Origin: Rickettsiales bacterium UBA4311
GTDB lineage: Bacteria; Pseudomonadota; Alphaproteobacteria; Rickettsiales; Deianiraeaceae
Length of the DNA: 64,000 nt
Assembly: GCA_002394665.1 (NCBI GenBank)
Contig: DGUL01000006.1
Location: 13,895-77,894, forward strand
Direction of reading: 5' to 3'
Shown: one piece after another, positions 61,903-64,000 of the stretch
Numbering within the stretch: position 1 is the first letter of the stretch
Layout: each line of letters opens with the position of its first letter
Program-made: the position numbers and the translations under genes
Notes under the pieces: generated by a model
What the model was told of the DNA's origin: nothing
The model's database searches: none
The model's input: the letters and a program-made list of their open reading frames with translations, nothing else

Positions 61903-64000
61903 TTAAAACAACTCACTAAACTCTAAATTCTTAACATAATTACTCATATAATCAAAATCGATTTTGTTGTTCTTATTTATGGGTAATTGTATATTGATAT
62001 TTGGAATTTCACTTATTGTTCTTCCGTGCCCTATTGTCTTGTGAAGTCGTTCACTGATTACAACACTTAAATAAAACTTTGCATATTTATCTATGTTTTT
62101 ATATTGTTCTTGTAAATCACAAATCATTACAAAACCAGTGGCACAGAAATCAAAATCACAATAATAAGTTTTTCCTCCACCTCCATCACCACCACAGATT
62201 ATTACTATTTTATCATTATAGCTTTTATTGTAGTTTGTTGTCATTCCGCCAATTCCATTGTTGTCTTTCTTGGCAATTATCAATGGCAATCCGTTCAAAT
62301 CATATTTATTTTCAAGTTTTCTGTCTATTGATTTTGTATTTCCTTTTTCAACTTTAACCAGTAAATTGCTGATACTAAATAATCCATATTTTGCATCATT
62401 TAATTCAACATTTTCAATATTGGTTGTATTGTAAATTCCACATAACATTTTTGCTGAAATGTTTTCCCTCAAATATCTTTCAAATGTAATTCTATCAACA
62501 TTTAAATTTCTATGGCTACTATATGCTTCAAATAATAACTCATCAGTATACTTTAATTCCTTTTCAATAGCAGTAAATTCGTCATATTCTCCTTGAAATG
62601 CTTTTAATATGTTAGCTTCAATATCTTTCCATTTATCAAATTTATCAGTTCTGCTGGCTTGCTCTTTTTGTAAGATAAACCCATCATCATTGCAATTTAC
62701 TAATAGTGTTTTTCCAGAATGTCCTTGTTGTGTCTTTTGTAAAACAAGAATACAAGTTGAAACCCCAGCATTAGGACAAAATAACTCGTTTGGCAAACTA
62801 ACAACTGCTTTTAATTTCGCTATTTCAAATATCTTTTTTAGAAAGTTTATGTTTTCTTTTTCTGTTCCTTTTTCACAAGTTTTAGGCAAGATAACAGCAA
62901 GTATTCCACTTTCTTTTATGTTTTCCAACGATACAAGCACAAATTTTAATTCCTTATCTCTAACTGAAAAAGGTGGGTTCATTAAAACTCTATCATAACA
63001 ATTTTTCAGCTCTTTTATTTTTGTAAAACAATTATCAAAATAGATATTTGAAGCACCATCTCCGTGCAACATCATATTCATTCCCGCCAATGTTGAATTA
63101 AAAGCATTTATTTCAATTCCTAATAATTGGTTTTCTTTTATGTTCTTTTGTTCTTCGTGATTGTCTGTTTCAGATAACATATTCATCATTGCATTTACAA
63201 GAAATGTTCCACTTCCGCAAGTTGGGTCAAGTATTGTATTATCTTTGCTACATTCTGCTATTTTATACATTAAATTAGCAATATGGTCTGGTGTAAAAAC
63301 TTCTCCTTTTTCTTTTGCATCAGCGGAGTTCCATTTTCTAAAAATCTTTAAAAAGTTATTCATTATATCGTGTCCTTTTATATCTTTTGATGATATATTG
63401 ATAAAGTTATAAATTGTTGATATTTCTTGTAAAATTGTAAATAAATCTTCTGTTTTTGCTTTCTTTAAAGTGTCGTCTTCTAATGTTTTCTTTAAGAATT
63501 CTCTTTTTGTTTTTCTATTGATATTTTGATTATCAGCAATTATTGAATTCAAACCAATTTTAACTGAATTCAATATCGTTTGTGTGCTTGTTGTGTCTAT
63601 ATCTTTTTGAAATCTTAAACACAACATTACTGCTCCAATAAATGGAACATTCATTTGTTTATCAATGTTTGAATTTCTAAATAAATTTGCCAATTTCTTT
63701 GCACTTTCACTTACTATGTTCTCATTGTTGATTTTTGTGTTAAAATACTTATTTTTGTAATAATCTTTGTCTTTTAGTTCAACTTCACCTTTTTGTAAAA
63801 CACCTTTAACATAACATTCAAAATCAACACCATTATACTTAAAACCTATGAAATTAGGGTTTTGTTCTAATTTCATATAATCTTCAAGTTGTCCTGTGAA
63901 TGGTTTTCCTTCTGCTTTTGCATCTAAAATAAATGTTATACCTTCAAAATAGTAATATCCGTCTGGCTTCTTCGCTGTTGGTTTGTCTCCCCCCCCCCCC
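61903..64000 (-). CDS. Type IIG-like restriction-modification enzyme, single chain (N-terminus beyond window)
   Basis: The frame stays open to the window edge. Past the ATG at 63876 it continues upstream with KKPDGYYYFEG and ILDAKAEGKPF, which read as a PD-(D/E)xK nuclease: P-D at 63961-63966 and D-A-K at 63916-63924. An adenine-specific N6 methylase domain follows (motif I ILDPTCGSGTFLV, motif IV VLMNPPF). The last 180 residues have a target-recognition-like part (GLPLIIAKKDNNGIGG, CATGFVMI and the HGRTISEIPNI ending). This R-M-S order fits type IIG enzymes. A 12-base poly-C lies at the edge, poly-G in sense. It converges with the transposase. Confidence 0.85.
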   Translation of the reverse strand, partial: GGGGDKPTAKKPDGYYYFEGITFILDAKAEGKPFTGQLEDYMKLEQNPNFIGFKYNGVDFECYVKGVLQKGEVELKDKDYYKNKYFNTKINNENIVSESAKKLANLFRNSNIDKQMNVPFIGAVMLCLRFQKDIDTTSTQTILNSVKIGLNSIIADNQNINRKTKREFLKKTLEDDTLKKAKTEDLFTILQEISTIYNFINISSKDIKGHDIMNNFLKIFRKWNSADAKEKGEVFTPDHIANLMYKIAECSKDNTILDPTCGSGTFLVNAMMNMLSETDNHEEQKNIKENQLLGIEINAFNSTLAGMNMMLHGDGASNIYFDNCFTKIKELKNCYDRVLMNPPFSVRDKELKFVLVSLENIKESGILAVILPKTCEKGTEKENINFLKKIFEIAKLKAVVSLPNELFCPNAGVSTCILVLQKTQQGHSGKTLLVNCNDDGFILQKEQASRTDKFDKWKDIEANILKAFQGEYDEFTAIEKELKYTDELLFEAYSSHRNLNVDRITFERYLRENISAKMLCGIYNTTNIENVELNDAKYGLFSISNLLVKVEKGNTKSIDRKLENKYDLNGLPLIIAKKDNNGIGGMTTNYNKSYNDKIVIICGGDGGGGKTYYCDFDFCATGFVMICDLQEQYKNIDKYAKFYLSVVISERLHKTIGHGRTISEIPNINIQLPINKNNKIDFDYMSNYVKNLEFSELF
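63989..64000. repeat. Homopolymer of 12 C at the window edge
   Basis: At least 12 C on the plus strand (12 G in the coding sense of the restriction-modification gene), truncated by the window. Rare in such an AT-rich sequence. Could be a slippage-prone phase-variation tract or an assembly artefact at a contig end. Confidence 0.7.

Noticed and set aside
1..64000. CRISPR array
   Set aside because: No regularly spaced direct repeats of 24-40 bases were seen, and no cas genes.

Overview
The window is about 64 kb of an AT-rich genome, densely packed on both strands. Gene content points to a Gram-negative alphaproteobacterium, probably host- or gut-associated. It has lgt, bamB, mlaE, an outer-membrane porin, an AsmA-like protein, type IV pilus parts, and a short block of gene-transfer-agent/phage head-tail genes in the order seen in alphaproteobacteria. 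The low GC, many lysine/asparagine-rich proteins and frequent lack of Shine-Dalgarno sequences suggest a derived lineage such as the RF32 or Holosporales-like groups. That placement is inference. The genome is not extremely reduced: it keeps diaminopimelate/lysine genes, thymidylate synthase, clpB, uvrA, tilS and four C34 tRNAs.

Layout. 1-3.2 kb: the end of an unknown gene, a frame-shifted tryptophanase-family gene (tnaA) and an NhaC-type Na+/H+ antiporter. 3.2-8.4 kb (minus): comF, rpsP, mraZ with a clear promoter, a structured non-coding stretch, a tiny ORF coupled to a zapA-like gene, an exported lysine-rich protein, and dapB. 8.4-11 kb (minus): a pilus secretin and prepilin peptidase in one operon with dapB. 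11-13.1 kb: miaA and the periplasmic protease ctpA, tail to tail. 13.1-16.5 kb: the GTA/phage island, consisting of a small possible regulator, a hairpin in the divergent gap, connector, adaptor and DUF3168-like genes, and then a large coiled-coil protein where the tail genes should be. 16.4-30.3 kb: housekeeping genes (ychF, infA, xerD, clpB, rppH, tRNA-Val, tilS, lgt, rodA, yebC, dapA, ftsY, cca). 30.3-37.1 kb (minus): an envelope block (PilM/GspL-like protein, porin, small exported protein, AsmA-like protein). 37.1-47.4 kb: a SPOR protein, two unknowns, HIT, thyA, a membrane-tethered pyruvate-kinase-like protein, and pheT and pheS separated by bamB. 47.5-47.9 kb: tRNAs Ala, Glu and Leu. 48-60 kb: pepA, mlaE, htpG, uvrA, serS, an orphan mrpC, clpP and two predicted caspase-like (clan CD) proteins. 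60.9-64 kb: an IS1595-type transposase tail to tail with a single-chain restriction-modification enzyme that runs off the window edge at a 12-base poly-C (poly-G in the gene's sense).

The most interesting signals are: (1) two divergent proteins, at 50.8-51.9 and 59.9-60.8 kb, that share a His-Gly / Ala-Cys-Phe dyad with nearly the same spacing, one of them membrane-anchored with a MORN-like segment; (2) the R-M-S fusion with a PD-(D/E)xK motif directly after a poly-G tract, a plausible phase-variable enzyme, paired with a transposase that leaves no room for an IS end between them; (3) the reduced GTA block with its hairpin and replaced downstream gene; and (4) the pyruvate-kinase-like domain behind a membrane anchor. 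All functions are read from sequence and memory of families; no search or computation was run.
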